A stretch of 64,000 nt of DNA from UBA1366 sp047602575 (GCA_047602575.1 JASGGY010000002.1:1-64000), one strand, 5' to 3'. Shown: positions 17,300-26,482, counted from the stretch's first letter. Notes: generated by a model not told the origin, from the sequence alone. Made by a program: numbers and translations.

Positions 17300-18244
17300 C
17301 TACAGCAGGCGCTCCTCGATGAAGAACTTCGGGCGGGATTTGGTTTCGAGGTAGATTTTACCGATGTATTCGCCGATGATGCCGATGGCGAAAAGCTGAA
17401 GTCCGCCGATTGCCCAGATCGAAATGACGATGGTTGACCAGCCCGCGACGGCTTTGTCGAGAAAATACGTCACCAGAAAATAAATTAACATCGCGATGCT
17501 GATGCCGAAAATCGTCAGCCCCAGCGTTGTGATCATGCGGATGGGCTTCACGGAAAGGCTCGTAACGCCCTCGAGCGCGAAAGCAATCATTTTCCGCAGG
17601 GGATATTTTGACTCGCCCGCCGCGCGTTCGCTGCGCACATACGAAACGATATCGCTTTTAAAGCCGAGCATCGGCACAATCCCGCGCAGGAACAAATTCA
17701 CCTCGCGGAAATCCGAAAGGGCTTCCGCCGCGCGCTTTGACAGCAGGCGGTAGTCCGAATGGTTGTAGGTGATTTCAACGCCCATTTTCCCGAGCAGCTT
17801 GTAATAGCCCTGCGCGGTGGAGCGCTTGAACGCCGTGTCTTTCTCGCGTGAGGAGCGCACGCCGTACACAATGTCGCAGCCCTCCGCGCGCTTTTCGAGG
17901 AAGCCGTCAATCGCGTTGATGTCGTCCTGCAAGTCCGCGTCCATCGACACGAGGATGTCCGCATGGCTCTTTGCTTCTGTCAGACCGGCGAGCAGCGCGT
18001 TCTGATGCCCGCGGTTGCGCGAAAGCTTCAGCCCGCAGAACAGCGCGTCCACTTTATGCAGCCCGCTGATGCCGTGCCATGTCGCGTCCTTTGACCCGTC
18101 GTCCACAAACAGCACGCGGCTGTCGGGCGAAATCTTCCCCGCCGCGATCAGCGCCTGCAGCTTTTCTTTCACCGCCCGCGCCGTGAGGGGGAGCATTTCC
18201 TCCTCGTTGTAGCAGGGGATTACCAGATATAAAATTTCAGCCAT
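17300..18244 (-). CDS. Family 2 glycosyltransferase with C-terminal membrane helices (GtrB/DPM1-like)
   Basis: A 314-residue GT-A glycosyltransferase that most likely loads a sugar onto undecaprenyl phosphate on the cytoplasmic face. The N-terminus LYLVIPCYNEEEMLP and VLFVDDGSKDATW are GT2 motifs. MDADLQDD is the metal/sugar-nucleotide DxD region. Two C-terminal helices (TLGLTIFGISIAMLIYFLVT and STIVISIWAIGGLQLFAIGI) with the ending GEYIGKIYLETKSRPKF are typical of YkcC/GtrB proteins. The start has a GGAGG site. It follows tatD by 15 bases, forming one unit. The acceptor polymer is not known. Confidence 0.9.
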   Translation of the reverse strand: MAEILYLVIPCYNEEEMLPLTARAVKEKLQALIAAGKISPDSRVLFVDDGSKDATWHGISGLHKVDALFCGLKLSRNRGHQNALLAGLTEAKSHADILVSMDADLQDDINAIDGFLEKRAEGCDIVYGVRSSREKDTAFKRSTAQGYYKLLGKMGVEITYNHSDYRLLSKRAAEALSDFREVNLFLRGIVPMLGFKSDIVSYVRSERAAGESKYPLRKMIAFALEGVTSLSVKPIRMITTLGLTIFGISIAMLIYFLVTYFLDKAVAGWSTIVISIWAIGGLQLFAIGIIGEYIGKIYLETKSRPKFFIEERLL

Positions 18245-18259
18245 AAAGAGTCCTCCGCG

Positions 18260-19066
18260 TTAATTTGATAAACCGAAAAGCGCACATGCATTTTCCGCTG
18301 TCAGATTCAAAATCTCCTGCGGCGATAATCCCTTTTCGCGGGCAATCACCTCGGCGCTGCGCGCGATCATCGCGCTTGTGCAGCGCGTCCCGCGGTAAGG
18401 CTCGGGCGCCATGTAAGGGCAGTCGGTTTCCACCAGAATCTTGTCCGTCGACACTTCGGCGAGTGCTTTCAGCGCCTTTTTTGCGTTCTTAAAGGTCAGC
18501 ACACCGGTGAAGCTGATCAGCATCCCCAGCGCCAGCACCGCGCGCGCTGTTTCTGCCGAGCCGGAAAAGCAGTGCATCACCCCGCGCGGCTTGTATTTCG
18601 TCAAAAGCGCCATGCAATCCTCCGTCGCGTCGCGCATATGCACAATCACGGGCAGGTTGTATTCCCGCGCCAGCACAAGCTGTTGTTCAAACAACGCGAG
18701 CTGCGCCGCGCGGTCAAAGCCGTCGTAGTGATAATCCAGCCCGATTTCCCCCACCGCGACAATTCGCCGCTTTTCGCCGGTCGGGTGCGCGCGGTCGGCT
18801 GCAATCCGCTGCGCAAGCAATTCAATCGCACCGGCAGGCACATCCGCGGCAGACTCCGGATGAATGCCGACGCTGGTGTAAAACCCCGCGAACCGTCCCG
18901 CATAGGCGATGCCGAATTCCGACGAACGCAGATCCGTCGCCGCGTGGACAATCCCCGCAACCGACGTTTCAAACAGCGCCGTAAGCAGCGTGTCGCGGTC
19001 GCCGTCAAAGCGGTCGTCGTCGTAATGGGAATGCGAGTCAAAAATATTGCAGTAAAGCTCGTCCAT
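18260..19066 (-). CDS. tatD: TatD family metal-dependent DNase
   Basis: A TIM-barrel metal hydrolase with 3'-5' exonuclease activity in characterised relatives. The start at 19066 (MDELYCNIFDSHSHYDDDRF) follows CAGGAGA; upstream in-frame codons lack a site. Metal ligands are visible in DSHSHYD, VIVHMRDA, MHCFSGS and VETDCPYM; the motifs VGEIGLDYHYD and SVGIHPE are also diagnostic. 268 residues, as expected. It is the promoter-proximal gene with the glycosyltransferase downstream. Confidence 0.95.
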   Translation of the reverse strand: MDELYCNIFDSHSHYDDDRFDGDRDTLLTALFETSVAGIVHAATDLRSSEFGIAYAGRFAGFYTSVGIHPESAADVPAGAIELLAQRIAADRAHPTGEKRRIVAVGEIGLDYHYDGFDRAAQLALFEQQLVLAREYNLPVIVHMRDATEDCMALLTKYKPRGVMHCFSGSAETARAVLALGMLISFTGVLTFKNAKKALKALAEVSTDKILVETDCPYMAPEPYRGTRCTSAMIARSAEVIAREKGLSPQEILNLTAENACALFGLSN

Positions 19067-19094
19067 AAACAATCTCCTGAATTTTTCTTCTCTT

Positions 19095-19123
19095 ATCTTA
19101 CCACGTTCGGGCGGGTTTGTCAA
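19095..19123 (-). promoter_or_regulatory. Promoter of tatD
   Basis: On the minus strand: TTGACA, 17 bases, TAAGAT; about 30 bases upstream of the tatD start. Confidence 0.85.
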
Positions 19124-19248
19124 AGCCGTTGGGAAATTTCCGCATGAATTCGCCCGTTCCACACAAAAACATCACACAAATTTGGTTTACTGGGATTACA
19201 CCAATCAACCAAGCGCCACCGATAACGGCGCGCGAAAGGAAGACGACT

Positions 19249-19956
19249 ATGAAAAAACTACTTGCGGCTTGTCTGGCATTGTCGCTGTGCGCGTTCGGGC
19301 TTGCGGGCTGCGGCTCGGACGACGCGTCCTCCGGCGCAACCTCCACAACCTCCTCCGCATCGCGGGAAAACAACCGCGGCGCAAACAACAACGGCGGCTT
19401 AAGCCAGCAATTTGCGGAGGGAACGTTGTTCGGCGAAATCACAGCCATTGACGGCGATGCGATTACCGTGAACCTCGGCACAATGGGCGGCGGTCAGCGT
19501 CCCGGCGGCGAAAGCGATTCCGCCGCGTCCGGCGACCAATCCGGCGGTGCGGTTGCGGGCAATCCCGGCACACCCCCGACCGGCGATCAGCCGACCGGTG
19601 ACATGAGCTTGCCGGCGGATATGAGTTTACCGGATGACATGAGCTTCCCCGATGACATGAGCCGACCCGGCGGGGGAAGCGGCGGCTTCGGTGGCGGACA
19701 GGGCATGAACCTCACCCTCACCGGCGAGGAGCAGACCATCACCGTCACGGCCTCCACCAAAATCACCTCTATGACCGGAGGCGATACACTCGCACTGTCC
19801 GACCTCGCGGAGGGCGACACCATTGCCTTTACCGTTGATACGGATAAAACCAGCGCGCTGACGGTGAGCAAATTCAGCGGCTTTGACGGCGCGCCAAAGG
19901 ACGGCAAAACGAACGAAACCTCCGGTGATACCGACTCATCCGCCGCATCCGCATAA
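19249..19956 (+). CDS. Low-complexity lipoprotein of unknown function
   Basis: The start ATG at 19249 follows GAAAGGAAG. A lipoprotein signal peptide ends in LAGC (about residue 21). A Ser/Thr/Asn-rich spacer is followed by a short domain (LFGEITAIDGDAITVNLGTM). Next comes a Gly/Pro-rich stretch with a tandem repeat of the DMSLPxD type (four units, about residues 117-141), then a second beta-rich segment (LTLTGEEQTITVTASTKITS). This resembles surface proteins annotated only as hypothetical in Clostridia. 235 residues. The mature protein is secreted and acyl-anchored; no activity can be assigned. Confidence 0.8.
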   Translation: MKKLLAACLALSLCAFGLAGCGSDDASSGATSTTSSASRENNRGANNNGGLSQQFAEGTLFGEITAIDGDAITVNLGTMGGGQRPGGESDSAASGDQSGGAVAGNPGTPPTGDQPTGDMSLPADMSLPDDMSFPDDMSRPGGGSGGFGGGQGMNLTLTGEEQTITVTASTKITSMTGGDTLALSDLAEGDTIAFTVDTDKTSALTVSKFSGFDGAPKDGKTNETSGDTDSSAASA

Positions 19957-20009
19957 ACGCGGGGCAGGGAATTCGGCGGTCAGAACGAAATCGGCGCAAT
20001 CAACTGCAA

Positions 20010-20056
20010 ACAAAACGACCGTGCATCCGCAAAACGCGATGTACGGTTGTTGTTTA
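20010..20056. terminator. Probable bidirectional terminator hairpin
   Basis: CGACCGTGCAT and ATGTACGGTTG pair with one mismatch, flanked by AACAAAA and TTGTTT. It lies between the convergent lipoprotein and GNAT genes. Confidence 0.6.
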
Positions 20057-20106
20057 TATGATTCGGAGTTTGTGCGGATTGATACCAGCGAACTGATTGC
20101 AGAACA

Positions 20107-20691
20107 TCAAAGATATTTTCTGGAAAGTGTGATGATACCGCCGAGGTCTCCGCAAGCCTCAAACCCGCTTTTTTCATACATCGAAAGCGGACCTGTGCAG
20201 GAATGCTCCGCGTTTTGTGTGAACGGATAGGCTTCGATATACGCATACCCGTCGTCCGCCGCGTCCGCACAAAGCCGTTCCAGCATCCGCGTCGCGATGC
20301 CTTTCCCGCGGAAGTCAGGGGCGATGCAGAAGCAGACCACGGCTTTGATCTTGCCGTCCTGTTCCGCAGCATCCCGCGGCAAGGGAATAATCACGCCGTC
20401 ATAAGCTTGCTTGTCGTTTGCATTGCACCAGCCGACGACAGCCCCGCCGCAGTACGCCAGATAGCCCTGCATCCCGCCGGTTCTGATCAATTCTCCGGCG
20501 AGCGCGCGGTTGTACGAAGCGCCGGTTTCCGTGCAATCCCATGCCCGCTCCCACTGCATCGCCGCATTCCAGTGATGGCACATACAATAACACCCCGCCC
20601 AGTCCCGGTTGTCAGAAAAAGCAGCGTTGTCAAAAAAGCGCAGCCACTCTTCCAACCGGTCGGCGGACAATTTTTGGATTTCAATTTCCAT
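20107..20691 (-). CDS. GNAT family N-acetyltransferase
   Basis: A 194-residue acetyl-CoA-dependent acetyltransferase. The CoA-binding motif A is CFCIAPDFRGKGIATRMLER (about residues 123-142; the RGKGIA core binds pyrophosphate). The end, YEKSGFEACGDLGGIITLSR, is motif B. The N-terminal half has several Cys and Trp residues (WAGCYCMCHHW), a pattern found in a subgroup of Firmicutes GNATs. The substrate cannot be predicted. It starts 25 bases after the ppk stop and is probably its co-transcribed partner. Confidence 0.88.
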   Translation of the reverse strand: MEIEIQKLSADRLEEWLRFFDNAAFSDNRDWAGCYCMCHHWNAAMQWERAWDCTETGASYNRALAGELIRTGGMQGYLAYCGGAVVGWCNANDKQAYDGVIIPLPRDAAEQDGKIKAVVCFCIAPDFRGKGIATRMLERLCADAADDGYAYIEAYPFTQNAEHSCTGPLSMYEKSGFEACGDLGGIITLSRKYL

Positions 20692-20716
20692 GTGTACGGC
20701 TCCCTAAAAAAATAAG

Positions 20717-22870
20717 TTAAACCTGTTTTTTCTTCTTAAATATCCCCAGAATCCGCGATAGCAGCGATTTTTTCTTCGCTTTGACCGCCTGCTGCGGCGC
20801 AGGCTCCTGCTTCGGCGGGGGCGCGGCGGCGAGCCGTGCGGCTTCGTATGCCTGATGGTAGAGGGCTTCCTGCGCGTTGATGTGGGGCTGGGCGGCTTCT
20901 TTTTTGACATAACTGCCGTCGGGCTGCTGCACGCGCGCCTTCACGTTGTCGGAAAGCTCCAGCTTGAACAGCTGAATCAGGCGCGTCCGGATTTTGTCGT
21001 CATAAACCGGCGCGGCAACTTCGATTCTGCGCACGGTGTTGCGCGTCATCAGATCGGCGGAGGAGAGATAAACCTTGCGCGTTGCCTCGTTCGCACCGAA
21101 GAAATAAATCCGCGCGTGTTCCAGAAACCGCCCGACAATCGACACGATTTTGATGTTGTCCGTCACCCCGGGAACGCCCGCGATCAGGCAGCTGATTCCC
21201 CGCACGACCAGCTCGATCCGCACGCCCGCGCGCGAGCATTCAATCAGCTTGTCAATGATGACCTTATCCGTGAGCGAGTTGAGCTTAAAGCCCGCATAAG
21301 CCGGCTCGCCGTTTTTTGCCTTTGCAATCTCCGTGTCGAGCAGCTCCAGCAAACGGCTTTGCAGCAGGCGAGGGGCGACCAGCAGGTGGCTTGCCGTTTC
21401 CACCAGAGCGCCCGTTGAGAGCGCACCGAACACCTCCGCCGCGTCCGCCGCGATGCCGGGGTGGCTTGTGATCAGGCATAAGTCCGTGTATTGCTGGGCG
21501 GTTTTTTCATTGTAATTTCCCGTGCCGATCTGCACGGTGTACTTTACATCCTCGCCGATGCGGCGCGTGATGAGCAGAAGCTTGGAATGCACCTTGAGCG
21601 ACTCCGGTCCGTAAATGACCGCGCAGCCCGCATCCTCGAGCCGCTTTGACCAGCCGATGTTGTTTTCCTCGTCAAAGCGCGCCCGCAGCTCGACCAGCAC
21701 AAGCACTTCCTTGCCGTTTTCCGCCGCATCGATGAGCGCCTGAATGACCTTGCTGTCGCGCGCCACGCGGTAGAGTGTGATTTTCACCGAAACAACCTCC
21801 GGGCTGACGGCGGCTTCCTGTAACAGCCGGATAAACGGCTTGATGCTCTCATAGGGGTAGGAAAGCAGGATGTCGGTTTCGTCCGCCTGCTCTATCATGG
21901 AACGCTTTTCGTTGACGGCGGGCGAATTCTGTGGAACAAGCCGCCCGAAAAACAATTCTGTGCGGCGGGCGGTTTTCTCAAACACAGCCGGAACAAAGCT
22001 TAAATCCAGCGGCGCATGGGAAAAATAAACCTGTGCCGGTGTCAGCTCCAGCCGTGTGCAGATTTCCCCGAACAGCAGGTCGGAAAGCTCCTTTGATACC
22101 TGCAGCCGCACCGGACAAAGCCGCTTGCGCTTGCGGATGAGCTCCGACATTACCGCGCGGAAGTCCAACTCATAGTCAAACAGCCCTTCCTCCACATTAA
22201 TGTCCGCGTTGCGCGTGACGCGGATGAGGGCTTTTTCTTCCGTTTTATATTCCGCAAACGCGTTGGCGGCAAAGTGCAGGATGATTTCCTCCGCAAGCAG
22301 ATACCGCACAGCACCGTCTTTTTCCGGCAGAAACACCACCCGTGCCGCCGTCGCCGGAATGATGCCGAGCGTGACGTTGTTTTTCGACGAAAGCTTCGCC
22401 AAAACATACAGCTCCTTGTTCTTTAAAAACGGGAATGGATGCCGTTTGTCCACGATCTGCGGCGAAATGAAGGGCTTGATTTCATAGTTGTAATATGCCT
22501 TGAGGAACTCCGCGTCGTCTTTGGTCAGCTCTTTGATTTTCAGGTGTTCGATCCGCGCGGCTTTCAGCTCCGCGGTCAGATCCGCAAAGGTTTCGTCCTT
22601 GAGGATGTTCAGCTCCTGCACCTTTTTGAAAATTCGCTCCAGCTGCTCGCTGGGCTTCAGGCGCGTTTTGTTCTCCCTGTCCGAGTCGTCAATGAGCATG
22701 CTGTCGTGGAGCGAGCCCACCCGCACCATAAAGAACTCGTCCAGATTGTTCTCAAAAATCGACACGAACAACAGCCGTTCCATCAGTGGAACGGCGCGAT
22801 CGCGGGCTTCTTCCAGCACGCGCTTATTGAATTTCAGCCACGAAAGCTCGCGGTTGTCATATACTTTCAA
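20717..22870 (-). CDS. ppk1: Polyphosphate kinase 1
   Basis: Reversibly transfers the terminal phosphate of ATP to polyphosphate, building a phosphate and stress-response reserve. The start codon is TTG (22868-22870), giving MKVYDNRELSWLKFNKRVLE, the PPK1 signature N-terminus. The phospholipase-D-like catalytic half has the autophosphorylated His in SLKVHSKLLLITRR (about residue 430), the IGTGNYNEKTAQQYTD motif and a second conserved His in RFLEHARIYFFGANE. The C-terminus carries an added Ala/Gln/Lys-rich tail of about 45 residues. 717 residues, typical. It has a strong promoter and leads a unit with the GNAT gene. Confidence 0.96.
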   Translation of the reverse strand: MKVYDNRELSWLKFNKRVLEEARDRAVPLMERLLFVSIFENNLDEFFMVRVGSLHDSMLIDDSDRENKTRLKPSEQLERIFKKVQELNILKDETFADLTAELKAARIEHLKIKELTKDDAEFLKAYYNYEIKPFISPQIVDKRHPFPFLKNKELYVLAKLSSKNNVTLGIIPATAARVVFLPEKDGAVRYLLAEEIILHFAANAFAEYKTEEKALIRVTRNADINVEEGLFDYELDFRAVMSELIRKRKRLCPVRLQVSKELSDLLFGEICTRLELTPAQVYFSHAPLDLSFVPAVFEKTARRTELFFGRLVPQNSPAVNEKRSMIEQADETDILLSYPYESIKPFIRLLQEAAVSPEVVSVKITLYRVARDSKVIQALIDAAENGKEVLVLVELRARFDEENNIGWSKRLEDAGCAVIYGPESLKVHSKLLLITRRIGEDVKYTVQIGTGNYNEKTAQQYTDLCLITSHPGIAADAAEVFGALSTGALVETASHLLVAPRLLQSRLLELLDTEIAKAKNGEPAYAGFKLNSLTDKVIIDKLIECSRAGVRIELVVRGISCLIAGVPGVTDNIKIVSIVGRFLEHARIYFFGANEATRKVYLSSADLMTRNTVRRIEVAAPVYDDKIRTRLIQLFKLELSDNVKARVQQPDGSYVKKEAAQPHINAQEALYHQAYEAARLAAAPPPKQEPAPQQAVKAKKKSLLSRILGIFKKKKQV

Positions 22871-22912
22871 TGTAAAACTACCCCATCTTTAATAATGAAA
22901 CTTCTTATCCTT

Positions 22913-22942
22913 ATTATACCGCACCGCAAGCGGGAATGTCAA
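22913..22942 (-). promoter_or_regulatory. Promoter of ppk1
   Basis: On the minus strand: TTGACA, 18 bases, TATAAT (both boxes match consensus). Confidence 0.9.
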
Positions 22943-23057
22943 CCTTGCGCAGGGAGAAGCGGCGTAAAAAACAGGTAAAATCTCAGGAGAAGTTTTCTTT
23001 GGGCACCCATTTGTGCCGCCGCAGTACACCATATGCAAAAACCCCGCCGCTTAGAAG

Positions 23058-23094
23058 CAAAAAGCGCCCCCGCAATAAACGGAGGCGCTCTTGT
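23058..23094 (-). terminator. Intrinsic terminator after the amidohydrolase gene
   Basis: On the minus strand: GAGCGCCTCCG, a short loop, CGGGGGCGCTTTTT. Confidence 0.88.
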
Positions 23095-23943
23095 TTAAAG
23101 TTGAAAGAAGTCCATGAAATTCTCTGCCAGAATCCGGCGATTTTCCGCTTGCGAAAAGCCCAGCGCGAAGAAATTGTGCAGCTCCTTGCGGATGTTCCAC
23201 ATGGGGAAGTCCGTGCCGAAGAAAACCTTGTCCGTGCCGAAGGCCTTGATGATGTCGTGCGCGTATTCCTTTGAGATGAATTCCAGCGACGAACAGGTAT
23301 CAAAGCGGATGTTGTCGAAATACAAACAGCCCGACGCTTCCTCCCAGCGCTCGTAGCCGCCGAGATGCGCCGCAAACACTGTCAGGTCGGGAAGCGCCTT
23401 CATCACGTTCTCCAGCCGGTTCGGGCGGGAATAGTCAAACCGGCTGTCACCCATATGCACAAGCACCGGCAGCCGACCCGCGCAGAGCTTGAAAATCTTG
23501 TACGCGCGTTCCTCGTCGATGTAAAACTCCTGAAAATCCGGATGAATCTTGATGCCGCGCAAGCCGTCGGCGATGCAGCGTTCAATCTCCGCCTCCGTGT
23601 CGGGATAATCCGGATGCAGCGTGCCGAAGCCGACAAATTCCGGATGCGCGCGGCATTCCGTCGCGATGAAGCGGTTGATGCTTTCCACCTGATGCGCCTG
23701 TGTTGCGGTGGAGCAAACCAGGTAATGCTTGACGTCCGCCGTAGCGCCCACCCGCAGCAGCTCCGCCGACGTGCCCTGCGTGAAGGACATCGGCAGCCCA
23801 TAGAAGCCCCCGATGGATTCCGCCGCTTTCAGGGCGATTTTTTCCGGAAAGATGTGTGTATGCGCGTCGCATACAGTGTAGCCCGCCAGCTGTTCGGTCA
23901 GTGCCGCGTCCTGCGCGGGGGTCAGCTCATGTTCCAATGCCAT
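23095..23943 (-). CDS. Amidohydrolase-2 family metal-dependent hydrolase
   Basis: A 282-residue TIM-barrel hydrolase or decarboxylase of the PF04909 type. Metal ligands are recognisable: the HxH in VCDAHTHIFPE, the His in GIKIHPDF, VLVHMGDS, FAAHLGGYE and the Asp in VFFGTDFPMWN. Family members hydrolyse or decarboxylate small ring or amide substrates; the actual substrate is unknown. It begins nine bases after the stop of the PP2C gene, so the two are probably translated from one message ending in the terminator directly downstream. Confidence 0.88.
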   Translation of the reverse strand: MALEHELTPAQDAALTEQLAGYTVCDAHTHIFPEKIALKAAESIGGFYGLPMSFTQGTSAELLRVGATADVKHYLVCSTATQAHQVESINRFIATECRAHPEFVGFGTLHPDYPDTEAEIERCIADGLRGIKIHPDFQEFYIDEERAYKIFKLCAGRLPVLVHMGDSRFDYSRPNRLENVMKALPDLTVFAAHLGGYERWEEASGCLYFDNIRFDTCSSLEFISKEYAHDIIKAFGTDKVFFGTDFPMWNIRKELHNFFALGFSQAENRRILAENFMDFFQL

Positions 23944-23952
23944 TACTTCCTT

Positions 23953-24735
23953 TTATTGAAATTCCGCAGCATCCGGATAAACCGGACGGATGCCGATGAT
24001 GGACAGATTGTCTGCCGTGCCTTTTTCCAGCGCCAGATCAAACAACGCTTCGATTTTTGCCTTGAAATCCGCGTCGAGCGACAGGCAGATTTCGATCTCA
24101 TCCGCGCCAACAAAGTCGGAGATGCCGTCGGAGCAGAGAATCAGCGCTTCGTCCGCGCATTCGCCCAGCCGCCCGCCGATGGGGATTATGTCAACCGACG
24201 GGTTCTCCGCCGCGATGCCGAGCGCCGCCGTGATGACGTGGGAATCCGGATGATGCGCAAGCCCGCGCGCGTCAATTTGCCCCGCGTCAAACAAATGCTG
24301 CGCCAGCGTGTGGTCAACCGACACCTGTGCGGTCTTTCCGCCGCGGTGCAGAAACAGCCTGCTGTCGCCGCAGTTGAAGCAATACGCCCGCCCCGCCGCG
24401 TCCGCTGCCAGGCAGCAGAGGGTTGTCTGCATATCGCGGCATTCCTCGTGCACCTGCCCATAGGCGCGGATGGCGCGGTGGATTGCGGCGATGCGGTCCG
24501 AAAGCTCGTCCGGATCGGAAAACGCGCGCTCCGCCAGCATACCGGCGCACAGGCGCGCGGCGACCTCACCGGATCGGATGCCACCCACGCCGTCGCACAC
24601 CGCCGCCAGAAACGGCTCGTCCAGTCGCCGTGCCAGCTCGCCGTCGGTGATAAAATCGCGCCCGAGCACAACGCAGTCCTCATTGTGCGTGCGCACCGTT
24701 CCCGCGTCGGTGATTGCGAAAGCTTCATATTGCAT
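23953..24735 (-). CDS. PP2C-family protein serine/threonine phosphatase
   Basis: A soluble 260-residue metal-dependent phosphatase. The start at 24735 (MQYEAFAITDAGTVRTHNED) follows AAGGAGCG; longer in-frame extensions run into the promoter. PP2C motifs are THNEDC, FLAAVCDGVGGIRSGE, FNCGDSRLF, LILCSDGISDF and GTADNLSII, which supply the two-metal Asp ligands. Bacterial relatives reverse Hanks-type kinase phosphorylation (PrpC/Stp), but no kinase gene is adjacent. It is coupled to an amidohydrolase instead. Confidence 0.9.
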   Translation of the reverse strand: MQYEAFAITDAGTVRTHNEDCVVLGRDFITDGELARRLDEPFLAAVCDGVGGIRSGEVAARLCAGMLAERAFSDPDELSDRIAAIHRAIRAYGQVHEECRDMQTTLCCLAADAAGRAYCFNCGDSRLFLHRGGKTAQVSVDHTLAQHLFDAGQIDARGLAHHPDSHVITAALGIAAENPSVDIIPIGGRLGECADEALILCSDGISDFVGADEIEICLSLDADFKAKIEALFDLALEKGTADNLSIIGIRPVYPDAAEFQ

Positions 24736-24822
24736 AAGCACAAAAGCGCTCCTTGTTAAAATGTTTAGAATGAATCGACAAAGGTTCTTGTCACACCGGT
24801 TCGCGTCAATCGCACAAAGAAA

Positions 24823-24851
24823 ATTATAGCGCTTTTTCGCCCAAAAGTCAA
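24823..24851 (-). promoter_or_regulatory. Promoter of the PP2C-amidohydrolase unit
   Basis: On the minus strand: TTGACT, 17 bases, TATAAT. It lies about 90 bases upstream of the PP2C start. The stretch 24852-25068 contains a direct repeat of TTGCACAGC but no gene that can be supported. Confidence 0.88.
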
Positions 24852-25068
24852 GGGCGGCATCGCGCAAATCCGCAAATCGGCGTGTATATATTACTCCACC
24901 AACGAAACTTTGCACAGCATTGGCAGTATTTTTTTGCACAGCCACGTTGCTTGCCAAGCGTCAGCTTAGCTGTGTCCTCCGCCTTGCTGTACGAAAAAAT
25001 CCGCGCCAATCAGAGTGCAAGCTTTCATTGGTGCAGCAATAAGATCAACTGCAAATTATGCAGAACGC

Positions 25069-25102
25069 AAAAAAGAACAGCGACGGCGCGCTGCTCTTTT
25101 TT
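25069..25102. terminator. Bidirectional intrinsic terminator
   Basis: AAAAAAGAACAGCG and CGCTGCTCTTTTTT form a stem with A/T runs on both sides. It follows the CAX gene on the minus strand. Confidence 0.88.
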
Positions 25103-25121
25103 CATTTTAAATAAACCGCGG

Positions 25122-26189
25122 TTACGTGATGAGGAAGAAGCCCGCACCGGCGATGACGTAAATCATCATCATCTTTAAGCCCTCCACCCAGTTTGTCCTG
25201 CCCGAGGATACAACCTGGTTGGCGACGAGGACGCTCGCGAAGAAGATGAACAGCTCGATCGGCTCTAAGGTCAGCGCGATGGGCGAGAAGAACAGGCTGA
25301 GGATGACGATGACGGGGAGGACAAAGAGCGAAATCTGAAGGCTGGAGCCGACTGCGATTTCGATGGAGATGTCCATTTTGTTTTTCAGCGCCATGATAAC
25401 GGCGGTGCTGTGTTCGGCGACGTTGCCCACAATCGGGACGATGATCAGTCCGATAAACGCCTGCGGAATGCCGGCGGATTCGGTCATCGGGGTAATGCTT
25501 TCCACCAGATAGTCCGACATGAACGCGATCAGAACCGTTGAAAGCCCCAGCACAAGAATCGCGATGGGCAGCTTCATGGTGGTTTCCACATCCTCGGCGT
25601 GCTCTACGCCGTAGAGATCCTCCTGCGTTTTGAACGAATAAACCAGACCGATGATGTAAATCACCAGCAGGATCGCCGCGACGATCACGCTGAAGTTTTC
25701 AAAATGCGGTTTTGACGAAAGCTCCGACGACGAGATGTGACCCTGCGTCATGGTGAAGATGGTCGGCAGGGAAAGCCCCACGATGGCAAACAGCAGCATC
25801 GATCCGGTGAAGCTGCCCGCCTTTGCGTCGAACTTCAGCTCCTTGTGGCGCAGCCCGCCGAAGAAGATGCTGCAGCCCAGCACAAGCAGGATGTTTCCAA
25901 GCACAGAGCCGGCGAGGGATTGCCGCACCAGCGCCGCGTTGCCCTCAACCAGCGCGAAAATGCTGATAATCAGCTCCGTCGCGTTGCCGAAGGTCGCGTT
26001 GAGAAAGCCGCCGAATTTCGGCCCCGTGTAAGCGGCGATTTCCTCCGTTGCCACACCCAGATAGCCGGCCAGCGGTACGATTGCCAGACAGGAGCCGATG
26101 AAGATGAATGTTTCGCTCCAGTGCGCGAACACGGCGATAAAGGTCAGCGGCACGAAGATCAATAGGTAGCGCAGATACTTCATTTTCAA
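25122..26189 (-). CDS. cax: CAX family Ca2+/H+ antiporter
   Basis: A 355-residue CaCA-superfamily cation/proton exchanger with about eleven membrane segments. The two pseudo-symmetric alpha repeats are evident: FGGFLNATFGNATELIIS (GNATE; about residues 59-76) and VPIVGNVAEHSTAVIMALKN (GNVAEH; about 251-270), whose acidic residues bind the cation. An acidic loop (DLYGVEHAEDVETT) separates the halves. It is expected to expel Ca2+ using the proton gradient. Start ATG follows AGAGAGGT. It is a single-gene unit with a leader of about 135 bases. Confidence 0.93.
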   Translation of the reverse strand: MKMKYLRYLLIFVPLTFIAVFAHWSETFIFIGSCLAIVPLAGYLGVATEEIAAYTGPKFGGFLNATFGNATELIISIFALVEGNAALVRQSLAGSVLGNILLVLGCSIFFGGLRHKELKFDAKAGSFTGSMLLFAIVGLSLPTIFTMTQGHISSSELSSKPHFENFSVIVAAILLVIYIIGLVYSFKTQEDLYGVEHAEDVETTMKLPIAILVLGLSTVLIAFMSDYLVESITPMTESAGIPQAFIGLIIVPIVGNVAEHSTAVIMALKNKMDISIEIAVGSSLQISLFVLPVIVILSLFFSPIALTLEPIELFIFFASVLVANQVVSSGRTNWVEGLKMMMIYVIAGAGFFLIT

Positions 26190-26360
26190 TTACCTCTCTT
26201 ACTGTGGATTTTAGCGAAAAAAATAGAAGGACGTTTCCGATCGTCGCAGCGCTCACATAATGCCGCAAACCGCGCGCCGCCGCTGCTTGCGGGAATACAT
26301 AACCCCTGCGAAATGATCAAATCAGTTCTTAGCATATCACATTAATTTTAACATTATCAA
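26190..26360 (-). promoter_or_regulatory. Promoter and structured leader of the CAX gene
   Basis: On the minus strand: TTGATA (26355-26360), 18 bases, TATGCT (26331-26336). The transcript would then have about 135 untranslated bases. It contains AGGGG..CCC and GC-rich pairing segments and, near its end, GACG..CGTC followed by CTTCTATTTTTTT, a possible attenuator. No known riboswitch class was recognised. The rest of 26361-26482 is AT-rich and holds only a weak hairpin (26444-26462) after the next gene's stop. Confidence 0.55.
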
Positions 26361-26482
26361 ACGATTGAGTGAATAATGTCTGACTTTTAGATATTCTGTC
26401 GGAAAGTTTTTATGCGCGTCTAATATTTTCGTTTATTAATCCAACAAAAGCGTTGCTTTTGTGTCAGTTAAGTGAAATAAGG

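Noticed and set aside
23365..24759. 464-residue plus-strand open frame
   Set aside because: Lies antisense to the PP2C and amidohydrolase genes, whose motifs are clear; its Arg/His/Ala-rich composition is typical of a shadow frame.
24882..25178. 98-residue plus-strand open frame before the CAX gene
   Set aside because: No ribosome site, spans a clear bidirectional terminator and runs into the CAX gene; treated as non-coding.
26190..26330. yybP-ykoY manganese riboswitch upstream of the antiporter
   Set aside because: The conserved core bases of that class are not present; kept only as an unclassified leader.
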